NCBI GenBank assembly: GCA_963754065.1 | Contig: CAVWFH010000039.1 | Span: forward strand, 124,001 to 188,000 | Length of the DNA stretch: 64,000 nucleotides | Direction of reading: 5' to 3' | Source of the DNA: JALORV01 sp963754065 | GTDB lineage: Bacteria; Pseudomonadota; Gammaproteobacteria; Burkholderiales; Burkholderiaceae_F | In this document: positions 34,252 to 42,391 of the stretch, piece after piece | Layout: each line of letters opens with the position of its first letter | Numbering within the stretch: the first letter of the stretch is position 1 | Program-made: the position numbers and the translations under genes | Notes under the pieces: generated by a model | Told to the model about the DNA's origin: nothing | Databases searched by the model: none | The model's input: the letters and a program-made list of their open reading frames with translations, nothing else

Positions 34252-34512
34252 ATGAACGACCGTCATTGGTTGGACGAGCCACGCAACGTGCGCCTGCTGT
34301 GGCGCTTGTTCCTCGTCGTGCTCGCGCTCACCGTACTGGCCGAAGCGTTCGTCGACCTGCATCCGCATTTCACGATCGAGCGACTGTTCGGTTTCCATGC
34401 CTGGTACGGCCTGCTGGCCTGTGCCGCGATGATCGTCATTGCGAAGGCGCTGGGCGTGCTGCTCAAGCGGCCCGACACGTACTACGATGGCGAGAGTCCG
34501 CGCGATGAGTGA
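34252..34512 (+). CDS. Small two-helix membrane protein in the Mrp cluster
   Basis: An 86-residue protein of no recognised family. Two hydrophobic segments (LWRLFLVVLALTVLAEAF; AWYGLLACAAMIVIAKALGVLL) are separated by a His-rich turn DLHPHFTIERLFGFH. Both ends are hydrophilic; the C-terminus reads KRPDTYYDGESPRDE. It sits 4 bases after one antiporter-like gene and overlaps the next by 8 bases, so it is surely cotranslated with them. The position suggests a small accessory or assembly subunit of the complex. Function is not established by the sequence. Confidence 0.8.
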   Translation: MNDRHWLDEPRNVRLLWRLFLVVLALTVLAEAFVDLHPHFTIERLFGFHAWYGLLACAAMIVIAKALGVLLKRPDTYYDGESPRDE

Positions 34513-36190
34513 ACTGGTTTTCCATCCCGGCCTCTTGCTGATTGCTGGTGCAGTCGTCCTGCCTTGGCTGCGCGGTTCGGTGCGCTCTGCCACAGTGCTG
34601 CTGTTGCCGCTGGCCGCGCTCGCGCTGGTCTGGTCGGTGCCGGACGGCGCGGTCTGGCAGGTGCGCTTCCTCGGCCTCACGCTGACGCCCCTCGAGGGTA
34701 GTCGACTCGGGCGGCTGTTCGCCACGATCTTCTCGATCATGGTCTTCGGCGGCGGACTCTATGCACTCGGACAGAAGAGTCGCCTCGAACTGCCGGCCGC
34801 GCTGCTTTACTCAGGTGCAGCCATCGGCGTCGCGCTGGCGGGCGACCTCGTCACCGTGTTCATCTTCTGGGAAGTGATGGCGATCGGTTCGACGCTGGTG
34901 CTGTGGAGCGCGGGCACGCCGGCGTCGTACCGCGCCAGCATGCGCTACCTGATGATCCATCTCGGCGGCGGTGTGCTTCTCTTCGCCGGTGTGGCCGGCC
35001 ACGTCGTCCAGACCGGGGACGTGGCCTTTGTGCGCATGAACGCGGATTCGGTTGCGCACTGGCTGATCCTGGCGGGGTTTCTCGTCAACGCAGGAGCGCC
35101 GCCGCTGTCGGCCTGGTTGCCGGACGCGTATCCGGAGGGCTCCTGGAGCGGGACGGTGTTCCTTTCTGCGTTCACGACCAAGACCGCGGTCTATGTCCTG
35201 CTGCGCGGCTTTCCGGGCTTCGAGGTGCTGATCTGGATCGGTCTCGTCATGGTCTTCTACGGGATCGTCTACGCGCTGCTCGAAAATGACATGCGCCGGA
35301 TCCTCGCGTACTCGATCGTGAACCAAGTGGGGTTCATGGTCGCCGGCATCGGCATCGGCACCGACATGGCGCTGAACGGTGCGGCGGCACATGCGTTCAC
35401 GCACATCATCTACAAGGCGCTGCTCCTGATGTCGGCCGGCTCGGTGCTCTACATGACGGGGCGGCGCAAGTGCTCGGAACTCGGAGGCCTGTTCCACAGC
35501 ATGCCGGTCACGACGATCTGCGGGACGATCGGCGCACTGGCGATCTCGTCTTTTCCGCTCACGTCAGGATTCGTCTCGAAGTCGATGATCAGCCAGGCGG
35601 CCAGCGACGGTGGACTGCTCACGGTCTGGCTGCTGCTTGCCGCTGCATCGGCGGGAGTCTTCCTGCACGCGGGTATCAAGTTCCCGTGGTTCGTGTTCTT
35701 CCAGAAGGACTCGGGACTGCGGCCGCCGGATCCGCCGGCGTCGATGAAGTGGGCAATGATCCTGTTCGCGTTCTTGTGCATCGCGCTGGGCGTGTGGACC
35801 GAGCCGCTCTACAGCATGCTGCCGTACCCGGTCGATTACGTGCCCTATACGGCCGCGCATGTGCTGACGCAACTGCAGCTCCTGCTTTTTTCGGGGCTGG
35901 CATTCTTCCTGCTGTTGCCGATGCTGAAGCGGACATTGACCATCACGCTGGACACCGACTGGGTCTATCGTCGCTTGTTGCCGTCCGTCGTGCGGGGTGC
36001 GGATCGCATCCTGGTTGGCATGGGCTCGAAGTTGGCCAGTGCCGGAACGCGGTGGATCGCGCTTGTGCTTGCCGGCATCGAGACCCGATCCGGTCCGTCG
36101 GGTGCTCTCGCACGGACGTGGCCGATCCGCAGCATGGCGCTGTGGGTACTCGTTCTACTGGTGGCCTATCTCGTGCTGTACTACGTCTGA
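34505..36190 (+). CDS. Antiporter-like membrane subunit, third copy, TM7 Lys replaced by Asn
   Basis: A 561-residue antiporter-like (MnhD/NuoN-type) subunit with an extra C-terminal extension of one or two helices. The TM5 Glu (Glu 123 in VTVFIFWEVMAIGSTLVL) and the TM8 Lys (Lys 226 in SAFTTKTAVYVLL) are present. At the place of the TM7 Lys the sequence reads LVNAGAPPLSAWLPDAY: Asn 195 stands nine residues before the Trp, exactly where the two sister subunits have Lys. Other blocks (ENDMRRILAYSIVNQVGFM; THIIYKALLLMSAGSVLYMTG) are intact. It may be a structural or modified ion-handling subunit. It ends the cluster. Confidence 0.9.
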   Translation: MSELVFHPGLLLIAGAVVLPWLRGSVRSATVLLLPLAALALVWSVPDGAVWQVRFLGLTLTPLEGSRLGRLFATIFSIMVFGGGLYALGQKSRLELPAALLYSGAAIGVALAGDLVTVFIFWEVMAIGSTLVLWSAGTPASYRASMRYLMIHLGGGVLLFAGVAGHVVQTGDVAFVRMNADSVAHWLILAGFLVNAGAPPLSAWLPDAYPEGSWSGTVFLSAFTTKTAVYVLLRGFPGFEVLIWIGLVMVFYGIVYALLENDMRRILAYSIVNQVGFMVAGIGIGTDMALNGAAAHAFTHIIYKALLLMSAGSVLYMTGRRKCSELGGLFHSMPVTTICGTIGALAISSFPLTSGFVSKSMISQAASDGGLLTVWLLLAAASAGVFLHAGIKFPWFVFFQKDSGLRPPDPPASMKWAMILFAFLCIALGVWTEPLYSMLPYPVDYVPYTAAHVLTQLQLLLFSGLAFFLLLPMLKRTLTITLDTDWVYRRLLPSVVRGADRILVGMGSKLASAGTRWIALVLAGIETRSGPSGALARTWPIRSMALWVLVLLVAYLVLYYV

Positions 36191-36286
36191 TAGTGCGCGA
36201 GTTTCCAACTCATTGCTTCCAGCTTATTGGATCGGACGGAAGATGACCCGGTTTCGTGCTGACATCGTCACACGGCGAATCGCTCG

Positions 36287-37294
36287 ATGACATCGAAACT
36301 GCGCGTGGTCGTATCGCGGCGCATCTTTCCGGCGCTGATCGACGAACTCCGCGGCGAGTTCGATCTTCTGTCCAACCAGGACGATGTCGTCTGGAATGCC
36401 GCCGAACTGGCAGCCGCGCTGCGTGACGCCGACGGTGCGCTGTTGACCCCCGGTGAACGCATCGACGAGGCGCTGCTCGTACAGTGTCCGCGTCTGAAGG
36501 TGGTGGCCAACATCGCGGTCGGCTACAACAACCTCGACCTTGCGGCCTGCACGCGCCATGGGGTGGCGGCGACCAACACGCCCGATGTGCTGAACGAGGC
36601 GACGGCCGACCACGCGTGGGCACTGCTGCTGGCGGCAGCCCGACGAGTCGGCGAGTCCGAACGCTGGCTGCGCGCCGGGCAGTGGAAGCGCTGGACGTTC
36701 GAGATGTTCATGGGGTCCGAGATCGGCGGCACGACGCTCGGCATCCTCGGCATGGGTCGCATCGGCCGCGCGATTGCGCGCCGTGCGAGCGGCTTCTCGA
36801 TGTCGGTGATCTATCACAACCGGACACGATTGCCTGCCGAGCTGGAGGGAAGCGCTCGGCACGTCGCGTTGCCTGAATTGCTGCGCGAGTCCGACCACCT
36901 TGTGCTGGTCGTGCCTTACTCGACCGCGGTGCACCACCTGATCGACGCGGCGGCGCTCGCCCAAATGAAGCGCACCGCGGTGCTGGTCAACATCGCACGC
37001 GGCGGCGTGGTCGACGATGCCGCTCTGGTGGCGGCGCTGCGCGCAGGCAAGCTTGCGGCGGCCGGGCTGGACGTCTTCGAGAATGAACCGGCGCTGCATC
37101 CCGGCTTGCTGGAGCTCGAGAATGTCGTCCTGACCCCGCACATAGCGTCGAGTACGCGCGCCACACGTGCGGCCATGGCGCGACTGGCGATCAGCAACCT
37201 GCGGCAGGCACTGGCCGGTCAGCCGCCGACCTCGCTGCTGAACCCCGATGTGCTGCAAAATCGGGGCGGTGACCTTCGGAGGCCCCATGGCTGA
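36287..37294 (+). CDS. D-2-hydroxyacid dehydrogenase (glyoxylate/hydroxypyruvate reductase type)
   Basis: A 335-residue NAD(P)-dependent D-isomer 2-hydroxyacid dehydrogenase. The nucleotide loop is TLGILGMGRIGRAIARRASG near residue 148. The catalytic set is an Arg in VNIARGGVVDDAAL, a Glu in LDVFENEPALHP and a His in VVLTPHIASSTRATRAAM. The NVAVGYNNLD-like block IAVGYNNLDLAACTRHG fits GhrB/glycerate dehydrogenase enzymes. It likely reduces glyoxylate or hydroxypyruvate; the exact substrate is not certain. The last codons overlap the next gene by 8 bases. Confidence 0.93.
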   Translation: MTSKLRVVVSRRIFPALIDELRGEFDLLSNQDDVVWNAAELAAALRDADGALLTPGERIDEALLVQCPRLKVVANIAVGYNNLDLAACTRHGVAATNTPDVLNEATADHAWALLLAAARRVGESERWLRAGQWKRWTFEMFMGSEIGGTTLGILGMGRIGRAIARRASGFSMSVIYHNRTRLPAELEGSARHVALPELLRESDHLVLVVPYSTAVHHLIDAAALAQMKRTAVLVNIARGGVVDDAALVAALRAGKLAAAGLDVFENEPALHPGLLELENVVLTPHIASSTRATRAAMARLAISNLRQALAGQPPTSLLNPDVLQNRGGDLRRPHG

Positions 37295-37685
37295 CATCAG
37301 GATGATCAAGTATCACTCGCTGCCGATGGCGCAGGCGCGCACGCTGGTGCAGAAAGCGGCGGACGACCTGGCCGAGGAGTACGACCTCACCAGCCAGTGG
37401 GCTGGCAACACCCTGCGCTTTCGCCGCAGCGGCGTGCAGGGCGAGATGCGGGTGACCGAGTCCGAGATCGACCTCGAAGTGACGCTGGGTTTCCTGCTGA
37501 AGGCCTTCAAGTCCAAGTTCGTCGAGCACATCGAGCACAACTTCGATCGGCTGCTCGCCAAGGCTCATGCCGCCCACAAGCCGGCCCACAAGCCCGCGGC
37601 GGCAGAAACCAAGCCGGCCGCCAAATCAGCGGCGCGAAAGAAAAGTGCGGACAAGCCCGCGAAGAAGGCGACACGCAAGGTCTGA
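37287..37685 (+). CDS. Polyhydroxyalkanoic acid system family protein (PHA granule-associated)
   Basis: A 132-residue protein of the PHA_gran_rgn family, found near polyhydroxyalkanoate genes. Residues 1-90 form the conserved domain (IKYHSLPMAQARTLVQKAAD, then LRFRRSGVQGEMRVTESEIDL and LGFLLKAFKSKFVEHIEHNF). Residues 95-132 are a Lys/Ala/Pro-rich tail like that of histone H1-type or phasin tails, which could bind DNA or granules. The ATG at 37287 follows a GGAGG site. With phaZ at 17599 it supports PHA storage in this organism. Confidence 0.85.
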   Translation: MADIRMIKYHSLPMAQARTLVQKAADDLAEEYDLTSQWAGNTLRFRRSGVQGEMRVTESEIDLEVTLGFLLKAFKSKFVEHIEHNFDRLLAKAHAAHKPAHKPAAAETKPAAKSAARKKSADKPAKKATRKV

Positions 37686-37757
37686 GCGCGCGGCGTCGGG
37701 TCTTCGCACGCCGTTGATCGCACTGCGGAGGCCGAGGCTCTCGCAGCCGTGCGATTT

Positions 37758-38015
37758 TCAGCCTTTGAGGTCCTCGATCAGTGCCACGTACTGCTTCATG
37801 GCCTCATCGGTCGCGGTCCCCTTGATCTCGTTCCACGCATCCCACTTGGCGCGTCCGACCATGTCGGTGAATCCCGGACGCTTGCCTTCGACATCGCCGG
37901 CCGATGCCTGCTTGAACAGCGCGTAGAGCTTGAGCAGTGTCTGGTTGTCGGGCCGCTCGGGCAGGTTCTTCGAATCCGCGACGGCCTTTTCGAACTTCGA
38001 TTTCAGATCGCTCAC
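37758..38015 (-). CDS. Acyl-CoA-binding protein
   Basis: An 85-residue four-helix acyl-CoA-binding protein that carries long-chain acyl-CoA in the cytoplasm. The ligand residues are in LLKLYALFKQASAGDV (Tyr and Lys) and GRAKWDAWNEIKG (Lys, Trp), and the C-terminal MKQYVALIEDL helix is typical. A GGAGAC ribosome site precedes the ATG at 38015. It is divergent from the wax ester synthase/DGAT gene across a 178-base gap, which suggests linked roles in acyl-CoA use. Confidence 0.96.
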   Translation of the reverse strand: MSDLKSKFEKAVADSKNLPERPDNQTLLKLYALFKQASAGDVEGKRPGFTDMVGRAKWDAWNEIKGTATDEAMKQYVALIEDLKG

Positions 38016-38193
38016 GGTGTCTCCTAAGTTGTTGGTCTGGTTTGTTGGTCCGGTCGCGGGGCCTGAGGGCCGGCGTTCATCGCGATCGAACGCATAGCCC
38101 TGAGGATAGCGGGATAGCGCGTCGTATCATAGCCAGCGACCCTCGAAGGTCGGCCGCGGCCGACCTGCCGCGCGGGCGAACACGGGAGACAAC

Positions 38194-39912
38194 ATGGGCA
38201 GACGCGAGCGGATGTCATCCGTCGACACGGCTTGGCTGCGGATGGACTCGCAGGCCAATTTGATGATGATCGTCGGCGTCTACGAGTTCGTCGGCAACGT
38301 CGACTACGACCGCATGCGGCGACTGATCGAGGAGCGCCTGCTGACGCACGCGCGCTTCCGCAGCTGCGTGGTGCAGGACGCAACCGGCTACTACTGGGAG
38401 CTGGACGACAACTTCGACCTCGACCTGCACCTGGCGCGCACCGCGCTGCCGGGCAAGGGCACGACCGCGGATCTGAAGCGGCTCGTCGGGCGGCTGGCGT
38501 CCACCGCGCTCGATTCGACCAAGCCGCTGTGGCAGATGCACCTCGTCGACAACTACAACGGCGGGCAGGCGATGATTGTGCGGATCCACCACTGCATCGC
38601 CGACGGCATCGCGCTGATCGGCGTGGTGCTGGCGCTGACCTCCGAGGATCCCGAAGAAGGAGGCACCGAGGAACCGGGTCGACAGTCCCGTGCTGCCACG
38701 GGAGGTTCATGGGACGCCTGGCTGCGGCCGCTGACCAGTGCGACCGTGCGCGCCATTGGCTCGACCGGCGATGCGGCCGCGCGGGCGCTGCAGGCCTCGG
38801 CAGCAATGCTCGAGCATCCGGACTCCGTCGGCGGAGCGGCCGGCGACATGGCGCGGCTGGCGGCACAGGTCACGAAGGATCTCGCGGGCATCGCGTTGAT
38901 GGACAACGACGCGGTCACCAGCCTGAAGGGATTGCCGTCGGGCTCCAAAGTGGTGGCCTGGAACGAGCCTCTGGCACTCGACGATGTGAAGGCGGTCGGC
39001 AAGGCGCTGGGCTGCTCGGTCAACGATGTCCTGCTGGCGTGCGTGTCGGGGGCGATCCGTTCGTATCTCGAACAGCTGGGAGAAGAAGTCGACGGCATCG
39101 AGCTGCGCGCGATGGTGCCCGTGAACCTGCGCGATCCGCGCAAGTGGAAGGAACTCGGTAACAAGTTCGGGCTGGTGCCGCTATTGCTGCCCGTCGGCAT
39201 GGCGAACCCGATCTCGCGGGTCTACGAAGTGCGGCGCCGCATGGACGAGCTCAAGCAGGGCTACACCGCCATCCTGTCGATGGGCATCCTCGGTGTCGTC
39301 GGCTTCGCGCCGCGCGGGTTGCAGAAGCAGGCACTCGACTTCCTGGCGAAGAAGGCGACTGCGGTGATGACCAACGTGCCGGGACCGCAGCAGCCGCTCT
39401 ACATGGCCGGCACGCAGGTCAAGCGCATGATGGTCTGGGTGCCTCAGTCCGGTGATATCGGTATGGGCGTATCGATCCTGTCGTACGCGGGCGGGGTTCA
39501 GTTCGGACTGATCACCGACAAGCGGCTATGCGAGGAGCCGCAGCGAATCATTGACCGCTTCGAGCCCGAATTCGAGAAGCTGGTGCTGGCGCTGTGCATG
39601 CTGCCGTGGCAGGGACCGGTCGATGGCGACGATGCCGAGAACTGGATCTTCCCGCCCATGGACGCACCGCCTTCGGCGCACGGGACGAAGAGACGAGCCC
39701 GCAAGCGCACGGTCGCCGCGGCGGGAGCGTCGTTGAAAACCAAGTTGCCAAGGGCCCAAGGCTCCGGAGGCGCAACAGCAACCGCACCGGCAGCCACGCC
39801 GACACCCGACTCGACGGATTCGACATCGCTGGCGGATGCGGATTCCGTCCCTCCTTCGCGAGCACTTCGTCGTCGAAGATCGGCATTCGCCGCCGCTCGC
39901 GGCACGAGCTAG
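38194..39912 (+). CDS. Wax ester synthase/diacylglycerol acyltransferase (WS/DGAT)
   Basis: A 572-residue bifunctional acyltransferase that makes wax esters or triacylglycerol from acyl-CoA. The catalytic motif HHxxxDG is present as HHCIADG (132-138). Other marks are SVDTAWLRMDSQANLMMIVG at the start, the PLWQMHLVDNY segment and the C-terminal domain with NDVLLACVSGAIRSYL and AVMTNVPGPQQPLYMAG. Residues beyond about 495 are a basic, Ala/Thr/Ser-rich low-complexity tail (KRRARKRTVAAAG and on) not usual for the family; it may be a natural tail or result from a late frameshift. Together with the ACBP gene it points to neutral-lipid storage. Confidence 0.94.
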   Translation: MGRRERMSSVDTAWLRMDSQANLMMIVGVYEFVGNVDYDRMRRLIEERLLTHARFRSCVVQDATGYYWELDDNFDLDLHLARTALPGKGTTADLKRLVGRLASTALDSTKPLWQMHLVDNYNGGQAMIVRIHHCIADGIALIGVVLALTSEDPEEGGTEEPGRQSRAATGGSWDAWLRPLTSATVRAIGSTGDAAARALQASAAMLEHPDSVGGAAGDMARLAAQVTKDLAGIALMDNDAVTSLKGLPSGSKVVAWNEPLALDDVKAVGKALGCSVNDVLLACVSGAIRSYLEQLGEEVDGIELRAMVPVNLRDPRKWKELGNKFGLVPLLLPVGMANPISRVYEVRRRMDELKQGYTAILSMGILGVVGFAPRGLQKQALDFLAKKATAVMTNVPGPQQPLYMAGTQVKRMMVWVPQSGDIGMGVSILSYAGGVQFGLITDKRLCEEPQRIIDRFEPEFEKLVLALCMLPWQGPVDGDDAENWIFPPMDAPPSAHGTKRRARKRTVAAAGASLKTKLPRAQGSGGATATAPAATPTPDSTDSTSLADADSVPPSRALRRRRSAFAAARGTS

Positions 39913-39957
39913 CCGAGGCCGCCGACGCATGCTGCTTGTGGCCCGAAGCCGACAACG

Positions 39958-40686
39958 ATGACCGAGGCACTCTTCCGCAGCGACGCCTACCTTCAGTACT
40001 GCGACGCCGTGGTCACCCGCGTCGCCGAGGACGGGGTCGAACTCGACCGCACCGTGTTCTATCCCCTCGGCGGCGGCCAGGCCGGCGACAGCGGCTGGCT
40101 GGTGACGGCCGACGGTACGCGACTGCGGGTCGCGGATGCCCGCAAGAGCAAGCACGAAAGCGCCACGCCGGACGACACTCTGCATTTGCTCGATCCCGCC
40201 GTCGATTGGCGCGCTCACCTGCAGCCTGGCACGTCAGTGCACGCCGAGATCGACTGGGATCGGCGGCTGCGCCACATGCGTTTCCATACGGCGACGCACC
40301 TGCTGTGCGCAGTCGTGCGGCAACTGGTCGATGGCTGCAGCATCACGAGCGACTATGCGCGGCTCGACTTCGCGATGACCGACTTGCTCGACAAGGGCGA
40401 AGTGCAGGCCGGTCTCGACCGCCTGATCGCGGAAGGCCATCCGGTCAGCTGCGAGTGGATCACCGATGAGCAGATGCTGGCCAACCCGCAGCTCGTGAAG
40501 TCGATGAGCGTCAGCCCACCGATCGGGTTCGGCCGCGTGCGACTGCTGCGGGTCCAGGACGTCGACCTGCAGCCATGCGGTGGCACGCATGTGAAGAACA
40601 CGGCCGAGATTGGTGCGGTGCGCGTCGCCAAGATCGAGAAGAAAAGCGCCCGGACGCGGCGCGTGGTGCTGGAGTTCGCGTCCTGA
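39958..40686 (+). CDS. AlaX-type alanyl-tRNA editing protein
   Basis: A 242-residue free-standing editing protein related to the AlaRS editing domain. It removes wrongly attached Ser or Gly from tRNA-Ala in the cytoplasm. The zinc ligands are HxxxH in FHTATHLL (His 110 and His 114) and the Cys/His pair in QPCGGTHVKNT near residue 204. FYPLGGGQAGDSGWL matches the N-terminal AlaX domain. Length fits the AlaX-M class. It starts 45 bases after the WS/DGAT gene. Confidence 0.94.
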   Translation: MTEALFRSDAYLQYCDAVVTRVAEDGVELDRTVFYPLGGGQAGDSGWLVTADGTRLRVADARKSKHESATPDDTLHLLDPAVDWRAHLQPGTSVHAEIDWDRRLRHMRFHTATHLLCAVVRQLVDGCSITSDYARLDFAMTDLLDKGEVQAGLDRLIAEGHPVSCEWITDEQMLANPQLVKSMSVSPPIGFGRVRLLRVQDVDLQPCGGTHVKNTAEIGAVRVAKIEKKSARTRRVVLEFAS

Positions 40687-40765
40687 GGCCGACGGGCCCG
40701 CTCGCCGTGCCCGCAGAAGGCCACCGGAACGGGAGGGATTCTGCGCGACGAGTCGTTGGAGTTAG

Positions 40766-40790
40766 GCCGGTCCGGGCACTGCGGACCGGC
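40766..40790 (+). terminator. GC-rich hairpin after the AlaX gene
   Basis: A perfect 9-base inverted repeat (GCCGGTCCG / CGGACCGGC) with a 7-base loop, 80 bases after the AlaX stop. There is no T-run, so it may be a weak or Rho-assisted terminator or an mRNA-stabilising hairpin. The rest of the 302-base gap (40687-40988) holds no gene that I can recognise. Confidence 0.4.
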
Positions 40791-40988
40791 TCGGCCGCTG
40801 CGCCGCGCGCCGAACGAAACGCCAGGAGTCGGGGGCGGTTGACCCGTTTCCGCGCGATTCATTCCGCTCGGGTTTGGGGTCAAATGCGCGAACCGCGGTG
40901 GCCGCACGGCTTGGCGGGACTCAAGAGCGCTGGCAGCCAGCCGATAGGCCGGCATGGCCAGGGTTCGAATTGATGACAGGGGACGAAC

Positions 40989-42188
40989 ATGACAGCCACG
41001 AAGGCTCGACTACTTGGGTTTGCTGCTTCGATGGGACTGGGGCTCGCAACCCTGCTTCCGGTCGCCGCCCAGACTCCTGCGCCGGCTGCGGCGCCGGCCC
41101 CGGCGACGCTACGCGCGGTGGTCGTACTGGACTCGTCCGACCTGTCCAGTGATTTCCTGACACTGGCCGTCGCCAACACCGGCCTCGGCAAGCTCGCCGG
41201 CACGCGTGCGGTGGTCCTGCCCCAGCGAGACCTGACCGATGCGATGCGCTCCACCCGGACCGGAGAGAACGACATCATCATCGCGCCGCCCCACGTGACG
41301 GCGTCGGCGCTGATCCATGGCTACGAGCTGGTGGCCTCGACCGGCCTGTCGAACAAGTACGTGCTGGTGGGCCGCAGCGACTTCAAGGGTGTTGCAGACC
41401 TCAAGGGCCGGCGCGCTTACTTCCCGCAGCAGGACTCGTTGCGCAGCTATGTTGCGCGCGGTCTGCTCGCCCAGGAAGGCATGACCACGCGTGCGCTGAA
41501 GAACGTGACGTACGGACAGACCAGTGGCGCCGGCCTGCTGACGCTGGCCGGCGGCGGCGCCGATGCCACGGTCGCGCTCGAGAGCGAATGGATCGAGTGG
41601 AGCAAGGGACAGAAGACACCGGGACAGGTGCTCGCGACATCCCAGCCGATGCCGGGCGGTCTCGGGGTGGTCGTGAAGAAGTCGCTTCCGGCCAACGTCA
41701 AGGCGGCCGTCGTGCAGTGGGTCACCTCCCCGGACTTCGTGATACCGGGTGTGGCGCGCTTGCGCCCCACCAGCGACGCCGGTCCCTACGAGTACGTGGC
41801 CAGTCTCGGAATCTTCACGCCGGCGGAACTCACCGGCGTGCAGCGCGTCACCGCACGCACTGCCTTTGAGCTCGCGGAGAAAGGCGCCAAGCTGGTGGAT
41901 GTGCGTACCGAGAAGGAGTACGCGACCAAGCATGCCCGCGGCGCGGTGAACCTTCCGTATGTCGAGAAGAGCCTGAAGGAGATCGACTACGACGCGAAGA
42001 AGGACCAGTTTGCAGGGCTCGCGAGCCTCAACAAGGCGGACGCGCTGGTGTTCTTCTGCAACGGCGCGGAATGCTGGAAATCGTTCAAGGCCTCGAAGGC
42101 CGCGCGCGACGCCGGCTACACGCGCGTCTACTGGCTGCGCGGCGGCATGCCCGAGTGGGTTGCGCAGGGCCTGCCGACCTTGCCTTAG
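40989..42188 (+). CDS. PhnD-like periplasmic binding domain fused to a rhodanese domain
   Basis: A 399-residue exported protein. A signal peptide (LLGFAASMGLGLATLLPVAAQ) and a Pro/Ala linker come first. Residues 40-285 resemble PhnD/TAXI-like substrate-binding proteins (NDIIIAPPHVTASALIHGYE; the VLVGRSDFKGVADLKGRRAYFP core). Residues 290-399 form a rhodanese domain (KLVDVRTEKEYATKHARGAVNLPY) with the active-site loop FFCNGAECWKS (Cys 357 and Cys 362). The periplasmic fusion suggests sulfur or thiol chemistry linked to ligand capture, but the ligand is unknown. It stands alone between the AlaX gene and the hut operon. Confidence 0.85.
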   Translation: MTATKARLLGFAASMGLGLATLLPVAAQTPAPAAAPAPATLRAVVVLDSSDLSSDFLTLAVANTGLGKLAGTRAVVLPQRDLTDAMRSTRTGENDIIIAPPHVTASALIHGYELVASTGLSNKYVLVGRSDFKGVADLKGRRAYFPQQDSLRSYVARGLLAQEGMTTRALKNVTYGQTSGAGLLTLAGGGADATVALESEWIEWSKGQKTPGQVLATSQPMPGGLGVVVKKSLPANVKAAVVQWVTSPDFVIPGVARLRPTSDAGPYEYVASLGIFTPAELTGVQRVTARTAFELAEKGAKLVDVRTEKEYATKHARGAVNLPYVEKSLKEIDYDAKKDQFAGLASLNKADALVFFCNGAECWKSFKASKAARDAGYTRVYWLRGGMPEWVAQGLPTLP

Positions 42189-42391
42189 CGGCTCGGTCCC
42201 GAACTGGGGGGGCCGATCAGGGCTCCTTCCGCTGCGGCGCCGACGCAGTACGCCTTAGTCAGTCCGGTTTCCGTCCCTGACCAGTGCGCGGGCTTTGCCC
42301 GCCATCGCCGCGCGCGCTCAACCGTGCGAGACTTCAACGCGGGGCCGGTTTGACCGAGGCTCCGGGTCGAAGCCGTCGGAGAGGAACGACA

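Noticed and set aside
39690..39912. A frameshift creating the low-complexity tail of the WS/DGAT
   Set aside because: The alternative frames show no recognisable family ending, and basic Ala-rich tails occur naturally on granule-associated proteins, so I left the gene intact.
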